A stretch of 64,000 nt of DNA from NCBI GenBank assembly GCA_005502775.1, contig SCNI01000013.1:26283-90282 (forward strand), written 5' to 3'. The position numbers and the translations under genes are program-made. This stretch comes from Microbacteriaceae bacterium 3FA27C10 (lineage in GTDB: Bacteria; Actinomycetota; Actinomycetes; Actinomycetales; Microbacteriaceae). This document shows positions 7,970 to 15,494 of the stretch, in pieces (the stretch's first letter is position 1; every line of letters begins with the position of its first letter). The notes below the pieces were generated by a model that had not been told where the DNA came from, did no database searches, and saw nothing but the letters and a program-made list of their open reading frames with translations.

Positions 7970-9288
7970 GTTCTCCCCCGGGAGAGGCCAGCGCCCTTCC
8001 CGGGCCGGATGCTGCTGCCGCGGCCGGGCCGGGCCGCATCGTCGGGCTCGACCTGGCGCGCTTCGTGGCCATCGCGGGCATGATCGCCACGCACACCTGG
8101 CTCTACGCCGACCTGCCCTCGGGGGAGCGCATCGCGGGGAGCGCGCTGTTCGACGGGCGCGCATCCGCTCTGTTCGCCGTGCTCGCGGGCGTGGGCATAG
8201 TGCTCTCGACGCGGGTGGCGGTGGCCTCTGGGCGCGTGGGCTCGGCGCGGATGATGGTGCTCGGGCGGGGGGCCGTGCTCATCGCGCTGGGGCTCACGCT
8301 CGACCTCGTCGACGTGCGGCTGCTCGTGATCCTCGTGTACTACGGCGTGATGTTCTGGCTCATCGCTCCGCTCGTGGCCGCGCCCGCCTGGGTGCTGGCC
8401 GTGGCCACCGGAGTCGTGGCGGTCGGGGCGCCCGTTCTGTCGTGGCTCGTGGCGCTGTGGAGTGCGCCGTCGATCGCCGCGGCCCGCGCTGCGGGGGAGC
8501 ACGTGGTGAGCGGGAACGTGTCCTGGGCCGACCTCGGCGACCCCGTGGGGGTGCTGCGCGAGGTGCTGTTCACCGGGTCGTACCCGGCGGTGATCTGGCT
8601 GGCCTACGGGCTGGGCGGGGTGCTGGTGGGAAGGGCCGTGCTGCGCATCCGGTCGGTCGCGACGCTGCGCTCGGTGGGGGTGCGTGTGGCACTCGTGGGG
8701 GTCGCGGTGTGGCTGCTGGGGCTGGTGGTCAGTTCGGTCGCGCTGGGGCCGCTGGGGGCCGCGGCCGGCGTGGCGGCGGATGCGCGCATCCCGGCCTCTC
8801 AAGGTCTCGGCCTGCTGCTGCAATCGGGCAGCGGGCATCCCTCGGCCAGCAGCGCCTGGTATCTGCTGACGCCGGCGGCGCACACCGGTTCGACGCTCGA
8901 TCTGCTGCTCACCGGCGGGTTCGCGGTGACGGCCATCGGGGTGCTGATGCTCGTGGGGAGCGTGCTCGGGCCGGTGGCGCAGCGCATCCTCGTGCCGGTG
9001 ATCGGGGCGGGGCGGGCGCCGCTCACGAGCTACACGGCGCACGTGCTGCTGGTGGCGGTGGTGACGGGGCTGCTGCTGCCGGGGCCGTGGTCTTCGCTGA
9101 CGTATGCCGATGCGGTGGCACTCGGCACGCCGTGGTACCTGTCGAGCTTCGGGATGTTCGCGCTGAACCTCGGGGTGGTGCTGGTGATCGGCACGGTGCT
9201 GATGCTGCTCGGGCGGCGCGGGCCGCTCGAGACGGTGGTGACGTGGGCGGGGGGCGCCGTGGGGCGCGTCGTGCCGCGGCGCCCGTAG
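7966..9288 (+). CDS. Heparan-alpha-glucosaminide N-acetyltransferase-like (DUF418/HGSNAT) membrane protein
   Basis: About 440 residues with 9-11 predicted transmembrane helices. The opening GRIVGLDLARFVAIAGMIATH, with its membrane Asp and His, is the signature of the HGSNAT catalytic/DUF418-type family, whose members are thought to move acyl groups across membranes; substrates in bacteria are mostly unknown. A C-terminal helix pair carries APLTSYTAHVLL, also typical. ATG 7966 overlaps the mqo stop (ATGA), implying translational coupling, although no functional link to malate oxidation is evident. Confidence 0.7.
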   Translation: MSSPPGEASALPGPDAAAAAGPGRIVGLDLARFVAIAGMIATHTWLYADLPSGERIAGSALFDGRASALFAVLAGVGIVLSTRVAVASGRVGSARMMVLGRGAVLIALGLTLDLVDVRLLVILVYYGVMFWLIAPLVAAPAWVLAVATGVVAVGAPVLSWLVALWSAPSIAAARAAGEHVVSGNVSWADLGDPVGVLREVLFTGSYPAVIWLAYGLGGVLVGRAVLRIRSVATLRSVGVRVALVGVAVWLLGLVVSSVALGPLGAAAGVAADARIPASQGLGLLLQSGSGHPSASSAWYLLTPAAHTGSTLDLLLTGGFAVTAIGVLMLVGSVLGPVAQRILVPVIGAGRAPLTSYTAHVLLVAVVTGLLLPGPWSSLTYADAVALGTPWYLSSFGMFALNLGVVLVIGTVLMLLGRRGPLETVVTWAGGAVGRVVPRRP

Positions 9289-9296
9289 CCGCCGCT

Positions 9297-9787
9297 GAGT
9301 CTGCTGAATACACGCCGCTGCTCGACGGGGTGACCGTCGGCGGAGAGCGTACCGAGGATGAGAAGCAGATCTTGGCGTTGAGCGAGGCATACAGCGAACT
9401 CGACGAACTCGTGGGTCGCGGCGAGTTCGACCTCACGAAGTCAGTCTCCGATGAGTTGCATCGCGCGCTCGCCATTCACGAAGCGCTCGAGAGTGGCCAC
9501 TTTCGCGGGGAAGGGCACGCATCGGGCGGTGGCTCGGTGCGGTTCTCGAACGGCGGGCGTGTCGACGGCATCGACCCCGGGCCGGACGGGAGCAGTTCTA
9601 CTTCGACGGCAACAAGTGCACTGCGCGCTTGATGATGACCGGCGAACTGATGAGGAACGGATTCGATGCGGTGAGCATCCCGTTCGCACGTCGCCTCGAA
9701 TACAACCTGGCGCTCGACACGCTCTTCGAGACGTCGGACGCGACGGAACTCCTCACCTTTCTCGTGTCGTGCGCGGCTACTCTGTGA
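9297..9787 (+). pseudogene. Fic-family protein remnant (frameshift and internal deletion)
   Basis: The first frame reads EKQILALSEAYSELDELVGR...LHRALAIHEALESGHFRGEG, matching the region of Fic proteins before the active loop. At about 9585 it runs out of sense, while the next frame continues with EQFYFDGNKCTARLMMTGEL and NLALDTLFETSDATELLTFL, the Fic core and C-terminus, to TGA 9785-9787. About 30 residues expected between VDG and QFYFDGNK are missing, FDGNKR has become FDGNKC, and no proper start or N-terminus is present. Intact Fic proteins AMPylate targets; this copy should be inactive. Confidence 0.72.
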
Positions 9788-9835
9788 GTTCCGAGGCCGC
9801 TGAAGGGTGGGAGATCGATGCGCTCGTCCACGCCG

Positions 9836-10320
9836 ATGCCGGGCGATCCCTGGCCGCACGACATGGTGCTCACGATCGAGAACCCGCCGCACGCACTCCA
9901 TGAGCTTCTCTGGATTCGCATGCGGGAGTCCCGACCGAGCAGTCGATCTTCGATCGGCTCACGGATGCGGCGGTCGGGTCGCCCGAACGGGCACAACTGC
10001 TCGAGCGGCTGGTGGGACCGTCGTGGCGCGAGCGGTTCGGCGATGAGGCGTTGACGGCCGAGTTCACCGACTGGGAGGCGGCGCGGTTCGAAGAGCTTCG
10101 CTCGGAGGTGGTCACGTCGGCGGCGGAGTCTCCTGAGCGGAAGGCGCTCGACGCGCTGGTTCCGGCCTGGCGGGCGGGGCTCACCAAGCTGGTACTCATA
10201 CCTTGTCGTGGGTCGTACACGCGGCCGATCGGCTCGGCGGGCCTGCTGCTCACTGAGGAGACGCGGAGCGATCCGGAACTCTACTCGGCTGCACTGCGAG
10301 AATTTCGTCGCGGCCGCTAG
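9836..10320 (+). pseudogene. Conserved hypothetical protein, frameshifted
   Basis: One frame gives MPGDPWPHDMVLTIENPPHALHELLWIR from ATG 9836. After about 9925 the sensible coding moves to another frame: PTEQSIFDRLTDAAVGSPERAQLLERLVG and on through WRERFGDEALTAEF to SAALREFRRGR, stop TAG 10318-10320. The joined product would be about 160 residues, soluble, with no motif I recognise. It lies directly after the Fic remnant, so the stretch 9.29-10.32 kb looks like decaying DNA. A sequencing error could produce the same picture. Confidence 0.5.
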
Positions 10321-10369
10321 CAATCACATCGCGGATCGTCGCGCCGAGAGGTGCTCTTCTGTCGCGGCG

Positions 10370-10933
10370 TCAGCCCGCGTCGACGTGGAGGCGGTGGGCT
10401 CCGCAGGAGAGACAGCGGAACAGGTAGCCGGCGAGGTCGCCACCCTCGCTGAGCTCGGTGCGGAGCAGCTCCGGATCCCAGCCGAGGCCTCCCTCGACGT
10501 CGGCACGGAAGTCCGGCTCATGCAGGAACTTCTCGAGATCGCTCGAGCCGATGTCGCCGAGGAAGGCACATGGGCGCCCGCAGTGCGAACGCCACTCCTC
10601 CTGCTGCCAGGATGGATAGGAGGGGGTGCGAGTCGTCACCTCCCTCGCTTCGGCCTCGTCGACCGTGAGCGGCTGGCGCGAATCGTGCGGCACTCCGTCG
10701 ATGCCCGCATAGTCCGAGAACTCGCCGTCGAAGACCCGAGCGGCAGTCCCGTCTGCGACACACCAGGGACAGATGTACTCAACCTCTTCACGCGAGTAGA
10801 ACGAGGAGGTGTAGCGCATCGTGCGAGGCGTGTTGCAGGCCTGGCAGAGGCCTTCGGCGGACTCGAACAGGCCGAGGGCATAGGCGTTCGGGCTGAAGCG
10901 GAACTCGGGCAGATCGGTGGAGGCGTTGTGCAC
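10370..10933 (-). CDS. CbrC family protein (UPF0167)
   Basis: A 187-residue cytosolic protein. The opening LPEFRFSPNAYALGLFE, the pair CQAC and CPWC spaced about 30 residues apart, and the ADGTAARVFDGEFSDY segment are the family signature of CbrC/UPF0167 proteins. A further CLSC near the C-terminus suggests metal binding. E. coli CbrC is associated with colicin tolerance, but its biochemistry is unknown. GTG 10933 is chosen because the family similarity begins directly after it. It stands alone between the decayed region and the metal module. Confidence 0.75.
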   Translation of the reverse strand: MHNASTDLPEFRFSPNAYALGLFESAEGLCQACNTPRTMRYTSSFYSREEVEYICPWCVADGTAARVFDGEFSDYAGIDGVPHDSRQPLTVDEAEAREVTTRTPSYPSWQQEEWRSHCGRPCAFLGDIGSSDLEKFLHEPDFRADVEGGLGWDPELLRTELSEGGDLAGYLFRCLSCGAHRLHVDAG

Positions 10934-10982
10934 GCTGCGATTGTCGCACGACCGCCTCGACGCAGCGGCCGCGCGGCGCCGG

Positions 10983-11858
10983 TCAGCGGCCGAAGAGGTC
11001 GTCCAAGCCAGGCAGGGTGAAGCCGGATGCGAGGCCGCTGACCTGTTCGCCGAGACCGCCCACCTGTTCGCCGAGGTCGGCGACTGACTCGCCTGCTCCT
11101 GTGGCCAGCTCGCCGACTCCGCCCGCGACGCCATCGAGCCCGCCCGTGAGGGCCTCGAGGTCGAGGGCACCTGCCAAGGCGTCGAAATCGACGCCGAACG
11201 AGGCGGCCTGCTCCAGGAGCGGACCGGCCAGTGAGCTGAGTACCGCACCGCCGGCCACCGCGGCGAGCATGCCGCCTGCCGCGAGCCCGGCGCCCGCGAC
11301 GGCGCCGCCGGCGAGCGTTCCGCCGCCTACTCCGCCGCCGGCGCGAGCGAGCAGGCCGCGGAGCACGCCGGGTCGAGCCGCCTCGGTGCGGGTGGCTGCG
11401 CGCGCGAGGTCGTCGGGCGCGCAGGATCGAGGCTGCTCCGACTCCGGGAGCTCGGCGCGCATCCGATTCTCGACCTGGGCGCGCTGAGCCGGGGTCAGTC
11501 GCGCGAACGCCTCGCGGTGGACCTGCTCGAGCTGGTGCGGGTCGGCCGTCTGCAGGAGATAGTCGTAGCGGGCGATCGCGGCTCGGTCGGCCTGAGTCGC
11601 CGGGGCGGTGGGGGCCTCGCGGCCGGCTGGGGTCGCGCGAGAGGAAGGGGAGGTGGGCTCGGTCCGGTCGGTCTGAGCGCCGGGAGCCGCCGAGCGCCCG
11701 TCGCCCGTCAGGGCATCCGCCGCGCCACGCACGATCGACCGCCAATCATGCTGCCCCGAAGCGCCAGCATGAGTCGCGCGCGAGCCGGAGCCCGCCGCGG
11801 CCCCCGACCCGTCGAGAGCCTTCTTGGCCAGATCGCCGAGTTTCGAGAACATGCTCAC
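10983..11858 (-). CDS. Conserved actinobacterial protein coupled to terC (function unknown)
   Basis: A 291-residue protein beginning VSMFSKLGDLAKKALDG. An N-terminal charged helix is followed by an Ala/Pro/Thr linker, a conserved soluble block (AIARYDYLLQTADPHQLEQVHREAFARLTPAQRAQV, about residues 85-120), then an Ala/Gly-rich hydrophobic hairpin and a C-terminal region of repeated Leu-Gly-Glu-Gln units. Homologues are, as I recall, often labelled cation-transporting ATPase, but there is no P-loop or P-type ATPase motif. AAGGAAG precedes GTG 11858, which overlaps the terC stop as GTGA, so it is translated with TerC and probably shares its metal-linked control. Confidence 0.75.
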   Translation of the reverse strand: MSMFSKLGDLAKKALDGSGAAAGSGSRATHAGASGQHDWRSIVRGAADALTGDGRSAAPGAQTDRTEPTSPSSRATPAGREAPTAPATQADRAAIARYDYLLQTADPHQLEQVHREAFARLTPAQRAQVENRMRAELPESEQPRSCAPDDLARAATRTEAARPGVLRGLLARAGGGVGGGTLAGGAVAGAGLAAGGMLAAVAGGAVLSSLAGPLLEQAASFGVDFDALAGALDLEALTGGLDGVAGGVGELATGAGESVADLGEQVGGLGEQVSGLASGFTLPGLDDLFGR

Positions 11859-12895
11859 TTCGAGGCTTCCTTTCGCTCGACAGAAGTCGCCGGGGCCGAC
11901 GGAGGTGCCGCCGCAGCGATCGGGGCGCGCCGCGCGTCGCCGCGCGTCTTCAGCAGGCTCGCGGTGGTGGCGACGGCGATGGTCGCGCCGATGAACAGCA
12001 ACGAGAACCAGATCGGGATCTCGGGCACCCACAGCACGGGCTTCCCGCCGTTGATGAACGGCAACTCGTTGACGTGCAGGGCGTGGAACACGAGCTTCAC
12101 CCCGATGAACGCCAGGATGACGGCGAGCCCCTGCGAGAGGTAGACCAGCCGTTCGAGCAGGCCCCCGATGAGGAAGAACAGCTGCCGGAGGCCCATCAGC
12201 GCGAACGCATTGGCCGTGAACACGATGTACGCCTCGTTGGTGAGGCCGTAGATGGCGGGGATGGAGTCGACCGCGAAGATCAGGTCGATGAAGCCGATGG
12301 CGATGATGGTGAGCAGCATCGGCGTGACGAAGCGCCTGCCGTTCTTCACCACGGTGAGCTTGTCGTCGTTGTACTCGTCGCTGACGGGCAGGACGCGGCG
12401 CACGAGACCCATGAAGCGGCCGTTCGCCGGGTCGGACTCGTGGTTCGAGAAGGCCTGCCGGTAGGCGAGGAACAACAGGAGCGCGCCGAAGAGGTAGAAG
12501 ATCCACGACAGGTTCTCGATCAGGGTCGCGCCGACCGCGATGAACCCGCCGCGCAGGATGAGCGCGATGACGATGCCGATCATCAGCACCTTCTGCTGAT
12601 AGGCCTTCGGCACCGCGAAGGCCGACATCACGAGCAGGAACACGAAGAGGTTGTCGATCGACAGGGCCTTCTCGGTGAGGTAGCCGGCGAAGTACTCGCC
12701 GCCGTAGGTCCAGCCGGAGACGGCGCCGATCCCCACCCCGAAGAGCAGTGCGAGGCCGATGTAGAACGCCGACCAGCGCGCGGACTCGGCGATGGTGGGC
12801 TCGTGCGGCTTGCGCACATGGGCGAAGAACTCGTAGACGAAGAAGGCGATCGTGACGAGGATCGTGATGATCCAGATCAGCGGGGTGACCTGCAT
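11855..12895 (-). CDS. terC: TerC family integral membrane protein (probable Mn export)
   Basis: A 346-residue protein with about nine transmembrane helices. Conserved acidic membrane motifs ALSIDNLFVFLLV (near residue 85) and IFAVDSIPAIYG (near residue 205) identify the TerC/Alx family, implicated in manganese export and metal loading of exported enzymes. The C-terminal tail is Ala/Pro-rich. GGAG stands about 8 bases before ATG 12895. The yybP-ykoY-type riboswitch upstream (12934-13033) predicts induction by Mn2+. It is followed by the coupled unknown gene; a CDF transporter is divergent. Confidence 0.93.
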   Translation of the reverse strand: MQVTPLIWIITILVTIAFFVYEFFAHVRKPHEPTIAESARWSAFYIGLALLFGVGIGAVSGWTYGGEYFAGYLTEKALSIDNLFVFLLVMSAFAVPKAYQQKVLMIGIVIALILRGGFIAVGATLIENLSWIFYLFGALLLFLAYRQAFSNHESDPANGRFMGLVRRVLPVSDEYNDDKLTVVKNGRRFVTPMLLTIIAIGFIDLIFAVDSIPAIYGLTNEAYIVFTANAFALMGLRQLFFLIGGLLERLVYLSQGLAVILAFIGVKLVFHALHVNELPFINGGKPVLWVPEIPIWFSLLFIGATIAVATTASLLKTRGDARRAPIAAAAPPSAPATSVERKEASK

Positions 12896-12933
12896 GGGTG
12901 TACTCCAAAGGGAATCGGCGTGAACGATGACGC

Positions 12934-13033
12934 CAAGGTCTCCTCCGCCCCGATCGAGATCGGAACCTGTGGCCCGGGATGCTTCGACGCATCCGTATTG
13001 ACGGGCTCACCGCAGACGGGAGTACTCCCCTTG
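12934..13033 (-). promoter_or_regulatory. yybP-ykoY (Mn2+-sensing) riboswitch in the terC leader
   Basis: Read on the minus strand, the leader begins CAAGGGGAGTA and ends GGAGGAGACCTTG about 100 bases later. CAAGG and CCTTG form the closing P1 stem; GGGGAGTA and GAGACCTT are the two conserved loop strands that bind Mn2+ in this class. It ends 38 bases before the terC start. The match is in both conserved strands, in order, at correct spacing, and before a typical target gene. Confidence 0.85.
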
Positions 13034-13119
13034 TTGCCTCCACGATACCGCACGCCGCCCGGAGACGCGATTCGGGGGACGATCGGCCGGCGTCGAGCGA
13101 GCGACTGCGAGAATCAGGT

Positions 13120-13722
13120 GTGAGTTCGGATTCTGCGACAGCGGCTGACCGGCTGTTGCGGCGCGGGCAGGCACTGGAGATCGCGACGCTCGCCTGGAAC
13201 GTGGTGGGGGTCGTGGTGCTCGCAGCGCTCGCCGTGAGCGCGTCGTCGGTCGCGCTGCTCGGCTTCGGGCTCGACAGCCTGATCGAGATCGGTGCGAGCA
13301 CGGTGGTGCTGTGGGAGCTCTCCGGCACCGGTGAAGCACGTCAGCGGCGGGCCCTTCGCTTGATCGGCGTCGCCTTCGTGCTGCTGGCGGCCTACCTCGT
13401 CGTGCAGTCGTCGGTGGCCTTGCTCACGGCGCATCACGCCTCGCCGAGCACCGCGGGAATCGTGTGGACGGGGGCGACCGCGCTGGTCATGTTCGCCCTC
13501 GCCTTCGGCAAGGCGCGCACCGGGCGCGCGCTCGGCAATCCGGTGCTGATCACCGAAGGGCGCGTCACACTCATCGACGGCGTGCTCGCCGTGACCGTGC
13601 TGCTGGGCCTCGCCGCGGATGCCGCACTCGGCTGGTGGTGGGCCGACCCGGTGGCCGGCTTCGTGATCGTCTACTACGCCGTCCGCGAGGCCGTGCACAT
13701 CTTCAGGCCGGCCGGTGCCTGA
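13120..13722 (+). CDS. Cation efflux (CDF-like) transporter
   Basis: A 200-residue protein with five to six transmembrane helices. LLGFGLDSLIEIGASTVVLW (near residue 43) matches the membrane metal site of cation diffusion facilitators (GLDSxxE), and LGWWWADPVAG resembles the second site motif (ADPxxG). The cytoplasmic C-terminal domain of full CDF proteins is missing, as in the short actinobacterial cation-transporter family. It presumably exports Zn, Co, Fe or Mn. GTG 13120 was chosen because the leading residues resemble family N-termini and the upstream part of the frame crosses the riboswitch. It diverges from terC. Confidence 0.78.
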   Translation: MSSDSATAADRLLRRGQALEIATLAWNVVGVVVLAALAVSASSVALLGFGLDSLIEIGASTVVLWELSGTGEARQRRALRLIGVAFVLLAAYLVVQSSVALLTAHHASPSTAGIVWTGATALVMFALAFGKARTGRALGNPVLITEGRVTLIDGVLAVTVLLGLAADAALGWWWADPVAGFVIVYYAVREAVHIFRPAGA

Positions 13723-13745
13723 GGCCCGACCCCGGATGCACGGAG

Positions 13746-14222
13746 TCAGTCGGTGTGACGGCGGAGCCACACGCGTGCCAGCAGCGCGCCGACCAGGGCG
13801 CCGAGAGTGTTGGCGATGACGTCGTCGACCGTGCCGTAGCGGCCCGGGAGAAAGAAGAACTGGGCGGTCTCTATGAGCGAGGACACCCCGAAGCAGAGCA
13901 GCACGGCGAAGGCCCATCGTCGCAGGCCGAACAGCACCGCCACGAGCAGGCCGAGCGGCACGAACATCGCCACGTTGGCCAGGAACTCCACCTGCGGGTA
14001 GTCGATGAACATCAACACCCGGAGTCGATGCACCGCCTTGAGCAGCGCCAGCAACGTCGAGTGTGAGGGCGCATCGACGGGAGTCGGCCACGCCACGATG
14101 AGCAGCACGATGAGCGAGTAGGCGACGAGCAGCCCGGCTGCGAGGGGCCGCGCTCGACGGCGCGACGGCGAGGGAGTGGGCGAAGGCGTCGGCGACGACC
14201 GCGGCGACGACGCCGTCGGCAC
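13746..14222 (-). CDS. VanZ family protein
   Basis: A 158-residue membrane protein with a Ser/Pro/Arg-rich N-terminus and four transmembrane helices. The segment NVAMFVPLGLLVAVLFG, the VSSLIETAQFFFLPGRYGTVDDVIANTLGALVG block and the Asp pair in VDDV are hallmarks of VanZ proteins. VanZ of enterococci gives teicoplanin tolerance by an unclear route; the actinobacterial copies are uncharacterised. GTG 14222 lies 2 bases from the stop of the upstream TetR gene, so the two are probably cotranscribed. Confidence 0.85.
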   Translation of the reverse strand: MPTASSPRSSPTPSPTPSPSRRRARPLAAGLLVAYSLIVLLIVAWPTPVDAPSHSTLLALLKAVHRLRVLMFIDYPQVEFLANVAMFVPLGLLVAVLFGLRRWAFAVLLCFGVSSLIETAQFFFLPGRYGTVDDVIANTLGALVGALLARVWLRRHTD

Positions 14223-14224
14223 GG

Positions 14225-15040
14225 TCAGGGTGTCTCGCTCTCGCGTGGTGCCGGCGTCGGCGAAGTCGGTCGTTCAGCACGCGACCCCGGGTCGAGCAGG
14301 GGCGCGACGGCCTCTGGCGCTGCAGCAGGCCGCACCGCCCCGGTTGCCGGCTCGGGCACTGCGCCGGTGCCGCTGGTCTCCCGCAACCGGTCGAGCTCAC
14401 TCGTGAGCGGCACCACGACGACCGTGTCGCGCAGCAGCCCGTCTACGTCCGCCGCACTGAGCCCGGCCAGCAGCGTTCGCCACAGCGTCACCAGCTCGCG
14501 ACGGCTGTCGGCGGTCTGCAGTCCGCGGTTCTCGGCTTCGAACAAGCCGAGACTCGCGTTCAGGATGATGCCGGTCGCCGCGCCCGCATCGGTCGCGCCC
14601 GGTAGCTGGCCGAGCCGCACGGCCTCGCTCGCCTGCGCGTGCACCCAAGCCCGCCATTCGAAGGCCCCCGGCGGCAGCTCGAGCTGATTCGACTGCTGTT
14701 CGAGCAGCAGCCGCACCGCCGCCAGGCCCAACGGATTCTCGCGGGCGTCGAGCGCCGCCGTCAGCAGCAGGCTCAGCAGCCGGGGCACCCCGTGCCGCAC
14801 GCCGTTCTCCACGGCGACCCGCAGCTCTTCCCAGCGCGCATTCTGCAACTCCACGACCGCTGCCGCGAGCTCTTCTTTCGAGCGGAACTGGTGGTAGCCG
14901 AGTGCCGACTTCGGCCGGCCCATCGACTCGGCGATCGACGCGAAGCTCGTGCCCCGATAGCCGTGCGCGCCGAACTCCTGCGCGGACGCCTGGATGATCT
15001 GCGCCCGGGTCTCGGCCTTCTGCTCGTGTCGCGTCGGCAT
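14225..15040 (-). CDS. TetR family transcriptional regulator
   Basis: A 271-residue regulator. The N-terminal helix-turn-helix (residues 9-60: AQIIQASAQEFGAHGYRGTSFASIAESMG, then SALGYHQFRSKEELA) is closest in feel to autoregulator-receptor-like TetR proteins. The ligand domain reaches about residue 215; a Pro/Ala-rich tail of about 45 residues is extra. It diverges from the unknown gene at 15129; an imperfect palindrome covering that promoter (15100-15126) is a likely target. It is followed by the VanZ gene with a 2-base gap. Ligand unknown. Confidence 0.85.
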   Translation of the reverse strand: MPTRHEQKAETRAQIIQASAQEFGAHGYRGTSFASIAESMGRPKSALGYHQFRSKEELAAAVVELQNARWEELRVAVENGVRHGVPRLLSLLLTAALDARENPLGLAAVRLLLEQQSNQLELPPGAFEWRAWVHAQASEAVRLGQLPGATDAGAATGIILNASLGLFEAENRGLQTADSRRELVTLWRTLLAGLSAADVDGLLRDTVVVVPLTSELDRLRETSGTGAVPEPATGAVRPAAAPEAVAPLLDPGSRAERPTSPTPAPRESETP

Positions 15041-15099
15041 CGCCCCAGCGTACCGGGCGCACCCGCGAGCTCCTCGCTCCAGGTGAGCGCGGTGCCGGC

Positions 15100-15126
15100 G
15101 CCGATCGCTTTCGCTATACGATCGCC
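15100..15126. promoter_or_regulatory. Imperfect inverted repeat over the -10 of gene 15129
   Basis: GCCGATCG, 11 bases, CGATCGCC: seven of eight positions pair. The spacer and right arm contain TATACG (15115-15120), a good -10, with the GTG start eight bases later, so the transcript would be nearly leaderless. The site lies in the divergent interval of the TetR gene and is its most likely operator. Confidence 0.4.
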
Positions 15127-15128
15127 TT

Positions 15129-15473
15129 GTGGTGAACATCGGGGGAATCCCGAGCATGCAGGCGGGACTCGCTCCGGCCACCCTGGCGCGCGCCGTTCTC
15201 GTGACCGGTACCTGCGTCGGCGTCGCCGCGCATCCGGGCACAGGGGGCACCACCGAGACCTGGGAGTTCCGCCTGCACCTCGGTGACGGTGACGGCCTCG
15301 TCGTGGCCCTCGACCGCGTCGCCCTGACCTCGCCGACCACGGCGGAGGTGCTGAACGAATCCGCTCGGGCCATCTACGAGCCGCATGGTCTCTCGATGAC
15401 GCTCAGTACCGCGCGCCCCCGCCTCGGGGTCTTCACCGCACACGTGCATGTCGCGGCGCGGCCTCCCTCATAG
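15129..15473 (+). CDS. Small protein of unknown function
   Basis: A 114-residue protein if GTG 15129 is used; GTG 15132 and ATG 15156 are alternatives. I recognise no family. A small Ala/Gly-rich N-terminal part is followed by a regular alternation of charged and hydrophobic residues (TWEFRLHLGDGDGLVVALDRVAL, then a helix and FTAHVHVAARPP), suggesting a compact alpha/beta fold. The -10 TATACG eight bases upstream supports a near-leaderless start. It is 21 bases before the histidine-kinase gene, so the three rightward genes may be one transcript under the divergent TetR. Confidence 0.55.
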   Translation: MVNIGGIPSMQAGLAPATLARAVLVTGTCVGVAAHPGTGGTTETWEFRLHLGDGDGLVVALDRVALTSPTTAEVLNESARAIYEPHGLSMTLSTARPRLGVFTAHVHVAARPPS

Positions 15474-15494
15474 GCTTGTCTCAGGGGGACGACG

